Shown piece after piece: positions 50,532 to 59,607 of a stretch of DNA of 64,000 nt. A model generated the notes under the pieces. That model did not search any database and had not been told where the DNA came from. It saw nothing but the letters and a program-made list of their open reading frames with translations. The translations under genes and the position numbers were made by a program. Positions within the stretch are counted from its first letter, which is position 1. Each line of letters begins with the position of its first letter. Source of the stretch: Halorussus gelatinilyticus (GTDB taxonomy: Archaea > Halobacteriota > Halobacteria > Halobacteriales > Haladaptataceae); NCBI RefSeq assembly GCF_023238445.1, contig NZ_CP096658.1, positions 2,356,001 to 2,420,000 on the forward strand, read 5' to 3'.

Positions 50532-51431
50532 ATGTCGATGAATCGGCGCAGCTTCCTCAAGCGTAGCGCGGTAGCCACCACCGGAGTCGCCGCCCTCGTC
50601 GGGTCGTCGGGGTCCGCGGCGGCCTACGACGTCCCGCTGATATCGACGCGCGACCACTACAGCGGCACGACGCTCGTCTCGGGCGAGACCAAGTACAGCT
50701 ACGACACGAACGGTCTCGTCCCCGGCGTCGATACCGGATGCGTCGGCGACCTGACCGTGTTCATCCACGGCTGGGACAAGAAGAGCAGCGAATCCGACGC
50801 GGAACAGGCCGCCCGCGACAAGATCAAGCACGCCCGCGACGAACTCACGGCGTCTGGATACGGCGGACAGGTCGTCGGCTACACGTGGGACAACGACGTC
50901 GGCGGCGGCGCGGACTACGGCTGGGGCGAGGCCCAAACCGTCGCGCAGAAGAACGGCGTCAAACTCGCGCAGTTCCTCGTGGACTACAAGTACCAGTGCC
51001 CGAACTCGACGGTCCGACTCTCCAGCCACTCGCTCGGCGCTCAAGTCCTGCTGAGTTCGCTCCGCTCGCTGAACGGGTCGTGGTTCACCGACAACGGCTA
51101 CAAGGTCCACTCGACGCACCTTCTCGGAGCGGCGCAGGACAACGAAGCACCTACGCAGGAGACCACCGACACCTACAACGCCATCCGCGACGTGGTCACG
51201 GGCGCGTTCAACTACCACAGCCACGAGGACGACACGCTCCAGTGGATTTACAACAGCATCGAGTTCGACCAAGCCCTCGGCGAGACGGGCTACGAGGACG
51301 GCAACACGCCCGCGCCGAACTACACCGAGTTCGACGCCACCTCGCAGGTCGGTAACAACCACTCGACGTACATGAAGAACTGCGCCGCCGAGATCGTCTC
51401 GCACATGGAGAACGCCGCCTCCTACGGGTGA
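50532..51431 (+). CDS. Tat-exported alpha/beta-hydrolase-like protein
   Basis: A 299-residue secreted protein. The Tat signal is NRRSFLKRSAVATTG (4-18) with an AAA cleavage region near 29-31. The mature part looks like a serine hydrolase: oxyanion strand LTVFIHGWD (74-82), nucleophile elbow SSHSLGAQVLL with Ser167, Asp candidates in HSHEDDTLQW (233-234) and a His in GNNHSTYM (277). Substrate unknown; lipase or esterase activity is possible. The start may be this ATG or the one two codons later. Confidence 0.82.
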   Translation: MSMNRRSFLKRSAVATTGVAALVGSSGSAAAYDVPLISTRDHYSGTTLVSGETKYSYDTNGLVPGVDTGCVGDLTVFIHGWDKKSSESDAEQAARDKIKHARDELTASGYGGQVVGYTWDNDVGGGADYGWGEAQTVAQKNGVKLAQFLVDYKYQCPNSTVRLSSHSLGAQVLLSSLRSLNGSWFTDNGYKVHSTHLLGAAQDNEAPTQETTDTYNAIRDVVTGAFNYHSHEDDTLQWIYNSIEFDQALGETGYEDGNTPAPNYTEFDATSQVGNNHSTYMKNCAAEIVSHMENAASYG

Positions 51432-51493
51432 GCGAGTGCGCGTCCGAGACCGTTCCCGAAGCGCTTAAACGCGCTCCTTCCGAATCGCCGGGC

Positions 51494-51763
51494 ATGAAGC
51501 GACTCATCATCCACGGGAATCCCGGCATCCGGAAGAATGCCATCATCGACTACGACGGTGACGAAGTCGTCTGCTTCGCCATCAGTCGGCAGGGCGACTG
51601 GCACGGCCCGGACGAACCCCAACTGTGGTGCGTCATCGGCTCGGAGGACGAGCGCGAGGACTTCGAGAAGCGCAACTACGTGCCCCACTGGCTCGACACC
51701 GAGTCCGTGGACGCCGAGGCCATCGACGTCATCAAGCGCGCCGACGACATCGCCGTCTCGTAG
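51494..51763 (+). CDS. HAH_0734-type conserved haloarchaeal protein
   Basis: An 89-residue acidic protein, full-length match to a haloarchaeal family I know as HAH_0734: MKRLIIHGNPGIRKNAIIDY, RQGDWHGPDEPQLWCVIG and NYVPHWLDTESVDAEAI. Function unknown. The ATG at 51494 is used; a GCGCTTAAACG TATA-like box lies about 30 bases upstream. Confidence 0.85.
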   Translation: MKRLIIHGNPGIRKNAIIDYDGDEVVCFAISRQGDWHGPDEPQLWCVIGSEDEREDFEKRNYVPHWLDTESVDAEAIDVIKRADDIAVS

Positions 51764-51768
51764 TTTTT
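51764..51768 (+). terminator. T5 terminator after the HAH_0734-type gene
   Basis: A T5 run immediately after the stop codon, ahead of the convergent epimerase gene. Confidence 0.4.
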
Positions 51769-51785
51769 CCGTTCGATTTCCGAGT

Positions 51786-52553
51786 TCAGGCTTCTACTGC
51801 CTCCGCGGAGTCGTCTCGCGGCCGGTAGTCCAGCTTCCGCATCGTCTCGGTCAGCGAGAGGTAGCGGTCGTCGTTCCGCGAGACGGCGTGTGCGACGACG
51901 GGCGACTCCGGGAGGTCGGCGTCCACCGCGCGCTCGACCACTTCCCGGCAGTCGCCGGGACTCAGCCACATCGCGCGAGCGAACCGCTTCGCCTCCTCAC
52001 TCTCGTCGCCCGTCTGCGTCTCGCGCAGTTCGTCCTCGTCCATCAGCCAGCCGATGCGGAGGTTCACGACTTCGAGACCGTGGCGGTCGGCGTAGAAGTC
52101 CCCGAGAGATTCGGCGGCGACCTTGCTGACGCCGTAGTAGGAGTCCGGGCGCGTGGGGTCGTCGGGGCGGACTGTCCGGGCGTCTTCGCGCAGCGACTCC
52201 GGCTCCGCGGGGTCGGCGGCGTTGTGCATCTGGACCGCGTGATTCGAGGACGCGAAGACCACCCTGTCGAGGTCGTTCTCGCGGGCGGCCTCGTAGGCGT
52301 TGTAGGTTCCGCCGACGTTGGGTCCGAAGACGCTCTCCCAGTCGGCGTCTGGAGAGGGGTTCCCCGCGAGGTGGACCAGCGCGTCCTGCCCCGCCAGCGC
52401 CTCGGCGAAGGCCTCGCGGTCGGTCACGTCGAGGGTCGGCCCTTCCAACTCGTCGTGGTCTCGGTGGGTGATGGGCGTCACGTCGTGGCCGCACAGCGCC
52501 AGTAGCGCCTCGCGGCCGACCCTGCCAGCGGCACCGGTGATTGCGACGTTCAT
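51786..52553 (-). CDS. Extended-SDR NAD-dependent dehydrogenase (Azf/uronate dehydrogenase-like)
   Basis: A 255-residue SDR enzyme. The NAD motif VAITGAAGRVGREAL is at 3-17, FASSNHAVQMH at 100-110, and the catalytic Tyr140 and Lys144 in YYGVSK. The SSNHAV motif and overall form resemble the haloarchaeal NAD-dependent glucose-6-phosphate dehydrogenase (Azf) and uronate dehydrogenase. Which reaction it has is unclear. The gene is 72 bases downstream of the MFS gene on the same strand. Confidence 0.85.
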   Translation of the reverse strand: MNVAITGAAGRVGREALLALCGHDVTPITHRDHDELEGPTLDVTDREAFAEALAGQDALVHLAGNPSPDADWESVFGPNVGGTYNAYEAARENDLDRVVFASSNHAVQMHNAADPAEPESLREDARTVRPDDPTRPDSYYGVSKVAAESLGDFYADRHGLEVVNLRIGWLMDEDELRETQTGDESEEAKRFARAMWLSPGDCREVVERAVDADLPESPVVAHAVSRNDDRYLSLTETMRKLDYRPRDDSAEAVEA

Positions 52554-52625
52554 GTCGAGGGTACCACGACGACCCAGAAATAGGTGGTCGCCGACGCGGG
52601 ACCGGCGAGCGGAGGCGTCCGTCGG

Positions 52626-53921
52626 TCAGTCGTCCGCGGGCGTGGCGACGTGTTCGGGCGCGGGTTCCATCGTGAACATCGCGGCGAAGACGACCGCCGA
52701 GACGACGATGAACGCCGCCGCGGTCCAGAACGCGACGAGGACCGAGGTCGCGTCCCAGATGGCCCCGACCAGCACCGGGCCGCCGACCTGTCCGACCTTC
52801 CACGCGATGGAGCGAAGCGAGAGGCTCGACCCCACCGCGTCGAAGTGTTCGCCCTCCTCGACGAACAGCGCCATGCTCGCGGGAAGCCGGAGGCTGTCGG
52901 CGACGCCGAGAATCGCGTAGGCCGCGAAGAGGACGAAGAACGCGCCGGGGAGTGCCAGCGACCGCCCGAACGCCGAGAGCGTCATCTCCGAGACGTAGCC
53001 GTCGGCGTACTTGGCGAGCGGGATGAGCGCGGTGCCGACGGCGTAGACGAGCGCGCCCGCGAGGATGAAGCGGTACTTCTCGCCGACGCGGTCGGTCAGG
53101 TCGCCGACCTTCCCCTGCGTGAGCGACTTCGTCAACTTCCCGCCCGCCATGATGCCGCCGATGACGAAGGCGTTGATGCCGAACTCGGTCCGGGCGAAGA
53201 TGGGCAGGAAGATGATGACCGCCATCTTCCCCACGCTGAACGACCCCCTGAAGAACACGAGGGCCTTGATAGCCCGGCGTCCCATCAGGTCCGAGAGGGT
53301 CTCGTATCCGGAGGCCTCCTCGGGGTCGGCGCGGCCGCCGGGGTTGTCCCGGAGGAACGCGAACACCGAGAGGAACGCGCCGATAGTGATGACCGACAGG
53401 ACCGCGTAGGTCACCTCGAAGTCGTAGAGGAACAGGAGCAGGCCGCCGAACACGTCGCCGAGCAAGCTAGAGAACGCGCCGACCTGATTGTACGTGCCTA
53501 TCCAGAGGCCGCGCGACTCGTCGGGGCTGATTTCGCCGACGACGGTGGTGCCGGTCAGCCAGAGGATGCTCGCCGAGAACCCCTGCACGACCCGGAGCAG
53601 GATGACGTGTTCCACGCTGGAGACGAACGCGAACCCGACGAACACGACGACGTTGAGCGCCAGCCCCGCCATGAGGAACTTCTTGGAGTCCCGCAGGTCC
53701 ACGTACCGACCGAGCGGCAGGACGATGAGCAACTGGACCGCCGCGAACGCGGTGCCGAACAGTCCCTCGACCGTGCCGGAGGTCCCGAACATGTCGGCGT
53801 ACAGCGCCAGCGCGATTAGAATCGTAGAGTAGGCCTGACTCCGGGCGAACGCGGTGCTGGCGAGCGCCACGAACTCGCGGTTCCCGAAGAGGCGGAGCGA
53901 CCCGCCGCTCGTCTCTCCCAC
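52626..53921 (-). CDS. MFS transporter
   Basis: A 431-residue membrane protein with about twelve helices. Loop 2-3 carries the MFS motif as LPLGRYVDLRDSKKFL, and a second copy GKVGDLTDRVGEKYRF lies in the second half. A central cytoplasmic loop (around 195-220) divides the halves. Substrate unknown; drug or metabolite efflux is likely for this subfamily. GTG start. Confidence 0.88.
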   Translation of the reverse strand: MGETSGGSLRLFGNREFVALASTAFARSQAYSTILIALALYADMFGTSGTVEGLFGTAFAAVQLLIVLPLGRYVDLRDSKKFLMAGLALNVVVFVGFAFVSSVEHVILLRVVQGFSASILWLTGTTVVGEISPDESRGLWIGTYNQVGAFSSLLGDVFGGLLLFLYDFEVTYAVLSVITIGAFLSVFAFLRDNPGGRADPEEASGYETLSDLMGRRAIKALVFFRGSFSVGKMAVIIFLPIFARTEFGINAFVIGGIMAGGKLTKSLTQGKVGDLTDRVGEKYRFILAGALVYAVGTALIPLAKYADGYVSEMTLSAFGRSLALPGAFFVLFAAYAILGVADSLRLPASMALFVEEGEHFDAVGSSLSLRSIAWKVGQVGGPVLVGAIWDATSVLVAFWTAAAFIVVSAVVFAAMFTMEPAPEHVATPADD

Positions 53922-54121
53922 AGTTACGATTCGAAATAGCTAGGTCCCCGGTAATAAGTTCACGGCTCCCGGAAAGAGACGCGGGTTCGACGCGCTCGCT
54001 CCGCGCATCGAACCGCCAGACGGCGCGACATTCGACCGAGTTCGGCGGGCGCTCGTCCGTGTCCGTCGCTACCGGCCGTAACGTCACGAAAAACGAAACT
54101 CGGTTCCGGAATCCGAAGTCC

Positions 54122-54553
54122 TCAGTCGTCGAGGTCTTCGACGGCGTCGGCGATGCGCTGGAGCTGTCGGGTCGCGTCCCGAACCTCGTCGCGGAGCTGT
54201 CGGACCTCGCGGACGAGTTCCTCGTTGCCGCCGGACTCGCTCTCGCCGGGTCGGCCGCCGGGACCGGCACCGCCCGGTCCGGCACCAGCGCCGGGGCCGC
54301 CGCCCATCATGCCGCTCATCATCTGCGCGAACGGGTTGCCGCCGCCGCCGGGAGCGCCGCCCATGCCGCCGGGGCCGCCGCCCATCATCTCTTCCATCTT
54401 CTCGCGTCGGTCCTCGTCGCCTTCGCCCTCGCCTTCCTCGGCGCGCTTCTCTCGAATCTCCTCGACGCGCTCGCGGAAGGACTTCTCTTCTCCGTCCTCG
54501 CCCTCGGATTCGGTTTCGTCAGGTGCGTTCTCGTTGGATTCGTCGTCTGCCAT
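54122..54553 (-). CDS. Acidic protein with Gly/Met-rich centre and C-terminal coiled coil
   Basis: A 143-residue protein, function unknown. Residues 1-50 are acidic, including SFRERVEEIREKRAEEGEG. Residues 55-100 are Gly, Met, Pro and Ala (MMGGGPGGMGGAPGGGGNPF, MMSGMMGGG). The C-terminus (about 108-143) is a predicted coiled coil, ELVREVRQLRDEVRDATRQL. The pattern suggests a disordered, oligomeric protein. It is divergent from the gene at 54740. Confidence 0.68.
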   Translation of the reverse strand: MADDESNENAPDETESEGEDGEEKSFRERVEEIREKRAEEGEGEGDEDRREKMEEMMGGGPGGMGGAPGGGGNPFAQMMSGMMGGGPGAGAGPGGAGPGGRPGESESGGNEELVREVRQLRDEVRDATRQLQRIADAVEDLDD

Positions 54554-54739
54554 GACTCGGGATTCGGGGTGGAGGTGGAAAAACGTGGTGTCTCGGGAAG
54601 GCGGCAGTTTTCGGTCGCGGAGGTTCGGCCGGCTTCAGACCGGTCACGACCGCTTCGACTTCCCGCTCGGCTCCGACTTCCGTAGCGACCGACAGGCGTC
54701 TGACGCAACGTTTACTTGTTCGCGTGCAATTGTCCGCCC

Positions 54740-55708
54740 ATGACAAGCCTCGCGGAGGCCTACGAGGAGAACGTCGGCGAGGTCGGGAACGTCCGACTCC
54801 TCTACCTCGGGGTCGGTCTGTTCGCCGCGGGGGCGCTGCTCGTCGTCCTCGGCATCCTCGTCGCCACGACGAGTCTACACGCGACCCTCGGCCTCGGCGT
54901 GCTGGGTGCCCGAGAGGTCGCGGGCGTCCTCGCGGGACTCGGCGTCCCCGCCGTGTTCGTCGGCATCTTCAGCGTCCTGCCGGCGAGCGAGCGCGTCCGG
55001 GCCGCGGCCGCCATCGGCGCGGGCGTCTCGATACTCGGCGTCGCGCTGTTCACCTACGCCTATCCGAGACACTGGGCGGGCTACAACCGACAGTTGACGC
55101 TCCCGGTCGTCGCCGTCTACTTCTTCGGCGTACTGGTCACGTTCGGCTGTCTGTTCGTCGCCGTGGTCAACTTCAAGACGCGAAACGACCCCGGCGGTAC
55201 CGTCACGCTCGAAGTCGCTCACGAGGGCGAGGTCCGGACCGTCGAGGTCCGGAAGGGCGAACTGGACGAGTTCGAGGACATCGAGAACCTGAACGCGCTC
55301 CAGACGGAACTCGCCGACTCGGCCGCCGGCGACCCGGAGAACGACCCCGACCCCGTCTCTACCGACCCGAGCGAGACCGGTCTCGGCGGCGTCGCGTTCA
55401 TGGGCGCGACGCCCGACGGCGAGACCCCGACACAGACCAACCAGCCGAGCGGTCGGTCGGCGACGGGCGCGTCGGGCCGCGGCGCGCGTCCGACCAGCGA
55501 CGGCGGGACCACCGCGAACGACATCCGGTCACCGCTGGACGACGCCGACGCCCCGACCCGGACGCAGGGCACCACCGACGCCTACTGCGGCAACTGCCAG
55601 TACTTCAAGTACGTCCGGACCAACGAGGGGATGAAGCCCCACTGCGGTTTCTACGGCCGCGAGATGGACGACATGGACGCCTGCGAGGAGTGGCAGCCGA
55701 ACGGCTGA
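54740..55708 (+). CDS. Haloarchaeal membrane protein with C-terminal Cys motif
   Basis: A 322-residue protein. Four membrane helices lie at about 20-45, 60-82, 88-110 and 120-145; a disordered Asp/Thr/Gly-rich stretch (180-285) follows, then a short C-terminal motif AYCGNCQYFKYVRTNEGMKP and CGFYGREMDDMDACEEW that may bind metal. I recognise the family as haloarchaeal (DUF7139-like), without a known function. Confidence 0.75.
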   Translation: MTSLAEAYEENVGEVGNVRLLYLGVGLFAAGALLVVLGILVATTSLHATLGLGVLGAREVAGVLAGLGVPAVFVGIFSVLPASERVRAAAAIGAGVSILGVALFTYAYPRHWAGYNRQLTLPVVAVYFFGVLVTFGCLFVAVVNFKTRNDPGGTVTLEVAHEGEVRTVEVRKGELDEFEDIENLNALQTELADSAAGDPENDPDPVSTDPSETGLGGVAFMGATPDGETPTQTNQPSGRSATGASGRGARPTSDGGTTANDIRSPLDDADAPTRTQGTTDAYCGNCQYFKYVRTNEGMKPHCGFYGREMDDMDACEEWQPNG

Positions 55709-55772
55709 CCCGTCGGTGACCGCGAACGTGTTCGGCGGAGCGTATTTTCTGCTGGAGCGACGACGGTCCCGT

Positions 55773-55904
55773 ATGCCCGAATTCAGCGTGAATCGACTCG
55801 GCGTCCTCGGGACACTGGGCGTCCTCGGCGCGTGGGCGAACGAACCGGCGCTGTTCGCGCTGTTCGCTTCCGACCGGACGATACGCCTCCCGACCGCCGA
55901 GTAG
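55773..55904 (+). CDS. Possible 43-residue small protein
   Basis: MPEFSVNRLGVLGTLGVLGA starts a weakly hydrophobic 43-residue peptide ending in RLPTAE. A GCGTATTTTCTG TATA-like box about 30 bases upstream of the ATG supports expression. No homology is recognised beyond the general type of short haloarchaeal proteins. It ends eight bases before the convergent Mut7-C gene. Confidence 0.5.
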   Translation: MPEFSVNRLGVLGTLGVLGAWANEPALFALFASDRTIRLPTAE

Positions 55905-55912
55905 TCCCCGCC

Positions 55913-56419
55913 TCAGAGGTCTCGAAGCGTCGCCTCGACCGACTCCCAGTGACTTCCCTCCCAGAAGTGCTGCCCGCAGTCCGGACACCGCCAGACTCGA
56001 ATCTCGGCGGAGTCCGGCGCGTACTCCGGCGTCGAGTCGGCTTCGCGGACCGCGACCAACGCGCCGTTGCACTCCGCGCACCGCGACGGCTCCGAGAGTT
56101 CGAGCGCGAACTCCTCCTCGGCCAGTTCCCGCAACTGGTCGGTCACCGACTTCGACGCGAGGAGCAAGCCGTCCGCGCGCTCGGCCAGTTGCACGTCTCG
56201 CGTGACGAGCAGGCGGCCCTCCTCGCGCGCTATCTCGACCAACTTCTCGTCGGCCTCGACTCCCCTGTCGAGCGCGTACGCCGCGTCGTAGCCGCACATC
56301 CGGAGGTACGTCGTCAGCTTGCCGAGCATCACGTCGAGCAGGAGCGGGGCGTCGGCGGGTGCGCGACGCGACGCGGACCCGCCCGCTGACGGCGGCCGGT
56401 CGCCGGAGTCGTCCGCCAT
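55913..56419 (-). CDS. Mut7-C RNase domain protein
   Basis: A 168-residue protein with a PIN-like Mut7-C nuclease domain (about 25-100: LLLDVMLGKLTTYLRMCGYD, LLVTRDVQLAER) and a C-terminal zinc ribbon (CAECNG near 113-118, CPDCGQHFWEGSHW near 146-159). The archaeal substrate is unknown; RNA is likely. It is the last gene of a likely three-gene transcript, four bases after polX. Confidence 0.9.
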   Translation of the reverse strand: MADDSGDRPPSAGGSASRRAPADAPLLLDVMLGKLTTYLRMCGYDAAYALDRGVEADEKLVEIAREEGRLLVTRDVQLAERADGLLLASKSVTDQLRELAEEEFALELSEPSRCAECNGALVAVREADSTPEYAPDSAEIRVWRCPDCGQHFWEGSHWESVEATLRDL

Positions 56420-56423
56420 CGGC

Positions 56424-58163
56424 TCAGTGCAGGAACTCCCGGACGCCCTCGGCGTCGCGCGCGCTCAGAACGTCGTCGGCCTGCGCCCACCCGCGGCGGG
56501 CGGTGTGGACGCCGTACCGGACGAGTCCGTACTCCGGCGGGGAGTGGGCGTCGGTGTCGATGGCGATAGTCGCGCCCTCCTCGACGGCCTGCTTGACCGC
56601 GCTCCCCCACAAATCGAGTCGGTGGGGGTTGCTGTTGACTTCGAGCGCGGTGTCGTGGTCGGCGGCGGCGCGCGCCACCGCGTCCACGTCCAGTTCGAGA
56701 CCGGGGCGCTGGTGTATCATCCGGCCGCTCGGGTGGCCGATAATATCGACGCTCGGGTGTTCGGCGGCCGCGACGAGACGGTCGGTCCCGTCGCCCTCTA
56801 ACTTGCTGTGGGGCGAGGCGACCACGCAGTCGAGGTCCGCGAGCAGGTCGTCGGCGACGCTAATTCCGCCGTCTTCGGCGATGTTGGCCTCGACGCCCGC
56901 GAAGACGGTGATCGGGAGGTCGTCCTCGATGGCTCGAATCTCGGCCAACTGCTCGCGCAGTTCGTCGTCGTCCAGTCCGACGCCGCCGACCATCCCCGGC
57001 CCGGTCGCGTGGTCGCAGACGGAGATGTAGTCGTGGCCGAACTCGGCGGCGGCCTCGGCCATCTCCTCGATGGTGAATCCGCCGTCGGACCAGTGGGTGT
57101 GGAGATGGAGGTCGCCCCGGACGTCGCCCTCTCCGACGAGGTCCGGCAGGTCGCCGTCCGCGGCGGCCGCGATTTCTCCGCGGTCCTCGCGCATCTCGGG
57201 TTCGACGCACGGCAGGCCGACCGCTTCGTACATCCCTTCCTCGGTTTCGCCGGCGACGCGTTCGCCGACGCGCTGGCCTGCGTCCGGGTCCTCCACGTCG
57301 GAGACGTCGAAGACGCCGTACTCGTTGATTTTGAAGCCCCGGTCGATGGCGTAGTTCCGGAACCGGATGTTGTGTTCCTTGCTCCCGGTGAAGTACTGGA
57401 GCGCCGACCCGAACTCCTCGGGCACGACGACGCGCAAATCGACGCGCTGGCCGTCCGAGCGCACGCTGGCCTTGTCGGTCCCCGCCTCGATTACCTCGTC
57501 GGCCTCGTCCCACTCGGTGAACGCGTCGATGACCGCTTGGCGGTCGTCGCTTCCGACGAGCACGTCGATGTCGCCGATAGTCGGCTTCCAGCGCCGCAGT
57601 GACCCGGCGAGTTCACACCGGCCCGCCTCCGGAATCGCCTCGAAGAACTCCAGCGCGGCCTCGCCGACCGGCCGGGCGTCGCCCAGTAGCTCGCGGCCCT
57701 GCGACTGACGGGCGAACTCGATACCCTCCAGGATGTTCTGCTCGGTCTTCTCGCCGAACCCCGAGACGTCCCGAATCTCCCCCTCGCGGGCGGCGTTCTC
57801 GAGGTCGTCCAAGTCCCGCACGTCGAGCGCCCGGTAGAGGTCCCCGACCGTCTTCGGACCGACGCCCTCGACGCTCGTGAGTTCGGCCATCTCGACCGGC
57901 ATCTCGGCGCGCTCCTCCTCCAACTGCTCGAAGGTGCCCGTCTCGACGGCTTCCACGACCTTCTCGGAGATGGACTCGCCGACGTCCTGAATCCGCTGGA
58001 CGGCCTCCGGACCCTCGGCGGCCAACTTCTCGATATCCTCGGGGGAGTCGCGAATGCTCTCGGCCGCCCGCTCGTACACCTTCGGCTTGTAATCGACGCC
58101 TTGGGCGGAGAGTAGGTCGGCGTACGTTTCGAGTAAGTCGGCGACTTCGGCGTTTCGTGACAT
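56424..58163 (-). CDS. polX: DNA polymerase/3'-5' exonuclease PolX
   Basis: A 579-residue DNA repair enzyme. N-terminal helix-hairpin-helix region (1-145, with SVEGVGPKTVGDLYRALD and VSGFGEKTEQNILEG), then the nucleotidyltransferase core (about 150-320) with GSLRRWKPTIGDIDVLVGS carrying the Asp pair, and the PHP phosphoesterase domain (about 335-579) with GDLHLHTHWSDGG, YISVCDHATGP, EANIAEDG, ASPHSKLEG and TDAHSP. It fills gaps and trims 3' ends in base-excision repair. It starts four bases after the DUF5788 gene. Confidence 0.96.
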   Translation of the reverse strand: MSRNAEVADLLETYADLLSAQGVDYKPKVYERAAESIRDSPEDIEKLAAEGPEAVQRIQDVGESISEKVVEAVETGTFEQLEEERAEMPVEMAELTSVEGVGPKTVGDLYRALDVRDLDDLENAAREGEIRDVSGFGEKTEQNILEGIEFARQSQGRELLGDARPVGEAALEFFEAIPEAGRCELAGSLRRWKPTIGDIDVLVGSDDRQAVIDAFTEWDEADEVIEAGTDKASVRSDGQRVDLRVVVPEEFGSALQYFTGSKEHNIRFRNYAIDRGFKINEYGVFDVSDVEDPDAGQRVGERVAGETEEGMYEAVGLPCVEPEMREDRGEIAAAADGDLPDLVGEGDVRGDLHLHTHWSDGGFTIEEMAEAAAEFGHDYISVCDHATGPGMVGGVGLDDDELREQLAEIRAIEDDLPITVFAGVEANIAEDGGISVADDLLADLDCVVASPHSKLEGDGTDRLVAAAEHPSVDIIGHPSGRMIHQRPGLELDVDAVARAAADHDTALEVNSNPHRLDLWGSAVKQAVEEGATIAIDTDAHSPPEYGLVRYGVHTARRGWAQADDVLSARDAEGVREFLH

Positions 58164-58167
58164 GGCT

Positions 58168-58605
58168 CTATAATCGTCCGCGCTTGTTGGCGTCTTCCCG
58201 GCCGAGCGCCTGCTTGAGGAACGACATCCAGCGTTTCTGGTCGGCGGCCTCTTGGGCCTCGCTCTCGCGTTCGAGGTCGGTCGGACCGAGGCTTTCGAGC
58301 GCGTTGAGCGCCCGGTCGATGCCGATGATGGCGGCCACGAGTTCCTCGCCCTCCTCGAAGCTGATGTCGGCCTCCTCCAGCAGTTGCCGGCGCTGGACGC
58401 GCTCGCGTCGGAGGTTCTTCTTGGCCTCGTCCACCCGCTCACGCTCGCCCGCCGGGACGGTGTCGCGGCGCTTGATTTCGAAGACGAACTCCCGGAGGTC
58501 GATCGCCTCGCCCTGCACGTCGATGGTCTCGGGAATCGTCGCGCCGACCGTCGCGCCCTCGCGCTCGACGCGCTCCAGCAGTTGCTTGCGCTCGTACTCC
58601 TTCAC
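58168..58605 (-). CDS. DUF5788-family protein
   Basis: A 145-residue charged helical protein that matches a haloarchaeal family known to me as DUF5788: KEYERKQLLERVEREGATVG, DLREFVFEIKRRDTVPAGER and IIGIDRALNALESLG. Function unknown. The GTG at 58605 fits the family start; an ATG nine codons upstream is possible. It lies in front of polX and mut7-C, which suggests a link to repair or RNA processing, by position only. Confidence 0.82.
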   Translation of the reverse strand: MKEYERKQLLERVEREGATVGATIPETIDVQGEAIDLREFVFEIKRRDTVPAGERERVDEAKKNLRRERVQRRQLLEEADISFEEGEELVAAIIGIDRALNALESLGPTDLERESEAQEAADQKRWMSFLKQALGREDANKRGRL

Positions 58606-58808
58606 GTCTCCCTCTCGGGCCGCCAGCGTCAAAAATTCGCCGGGAGTGCCCGCCGCGTCGTCGCTCGTCGGCGACCGCGGTTCCGGAGGCGCGACGCGCC
58701 GTCACAGATACGGGCGACGACTGCCGGGGGATGCGCCCCGGAAATAATCGCGGGGCGGCGCTATGACTCGATTCAAAGCATAGGTGGGTGGAGCGTTTAC
58801 GGGGGTGC

Positions 58809-59498
58809 ATGAAGAAGCCCGGAGAGGTGTTCGCGGACGCGAGCGTCTACGACCCCGGTATCGAGGCCATCGTCCCGCGATACGACGAACTCCACGACAC
58901 CATCCTCAACGCACCGCCCCACGACCGAGACGAACCCGTCAGCGTCCTCGAACTCGGCGCGGGGACCGGCGAACTCACGACCAAACTCCTCACGCGGTTC
59001 CCCGAGAGCGAGGTGCTGGCCGTGGACCACAGCGACCGGATGCTCGAACAGGCCGAGCGCAAACTGGCGACGTTCGGCGACCGCGTGGCCCTCGAATCGG
59101 GAGCGTTCCCCGACGACTACCCGCGGGCCGACGGCGAGTACGACCTCGTGGTCTCCTCGCTGGCGGTCCACCACCTCGACGAGGCGGGCAAGCGCGACCT
59201 CTTCGACGATATCTACGACTCGCTCGCGCCTGGCGGCTGGTTCATCAACGGCGACGTGATTCGGTTCGACGCACCGCACCTCGAAACCCTCTCGGGCGAC
59301 ATGATAGAGAACTGGGTGCGCTCGAAAGGGTGGGAGGAGTCCGAATTCATGGACGAGTGGGAGGCCAGCGACGACTACGACGACCCCTCGACGCTGACCG
59401 ACCAGTTGGTCTGGCTCCGCGAGTCGGGCTTCGAGGCGGTCACGTCCATCTGGCAGTACTACAACTTCGCGGTGTACGGCGGCGGCAAATCCGAGTGA
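58809..59498 (+). CDS. Class I SAM-dependent methyltransferase
   Basis: A 229-residue enzyme. Motif I is VLELGAGTGELTTKLL (about 46-61), the acidic residue in VLAVDHSDRML, and motif IV in YDLVVSSLAVHHLDEAGKR. The C-terminal part (DQLVWLRESGFEAVTSIWQY) is typical of the small-molecule class (UbiE-like). Substrate unknown. ATG at 58809, start of the conserved part. Confidence 0.88.
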   Translation: MKKPGEVFADASVYDPGIEAIVPRYDELHDTILNAPPHDRDEPVSVLELGAGTGELTTKLLTRFPESEVLAVDHSDRMLEQAERKLATFGDRVALESGAFPDDYPRADGEYDLVVSSLAVHHLDEAGKRDLFDDIYDSLAPGGWFINGDVIRFDAPHLETLSGDMIENWVRSKGWEESEFMDEWEASDDYDDPSTLTDQLVWLRESGFEAVTSIWQYYNFAVYGGGKSE

Positions 59499-59607
59499 AC
59501 CCGGCGTCAGTTACGATTCTCGACACGCCGATTTTCGGCGTCCGTCGTCCCGCCGCGCTCGCCGACGACCCAAATCCCTTTCAGGTCCGGCCCCAAAGAC
59601 TCTCCCA

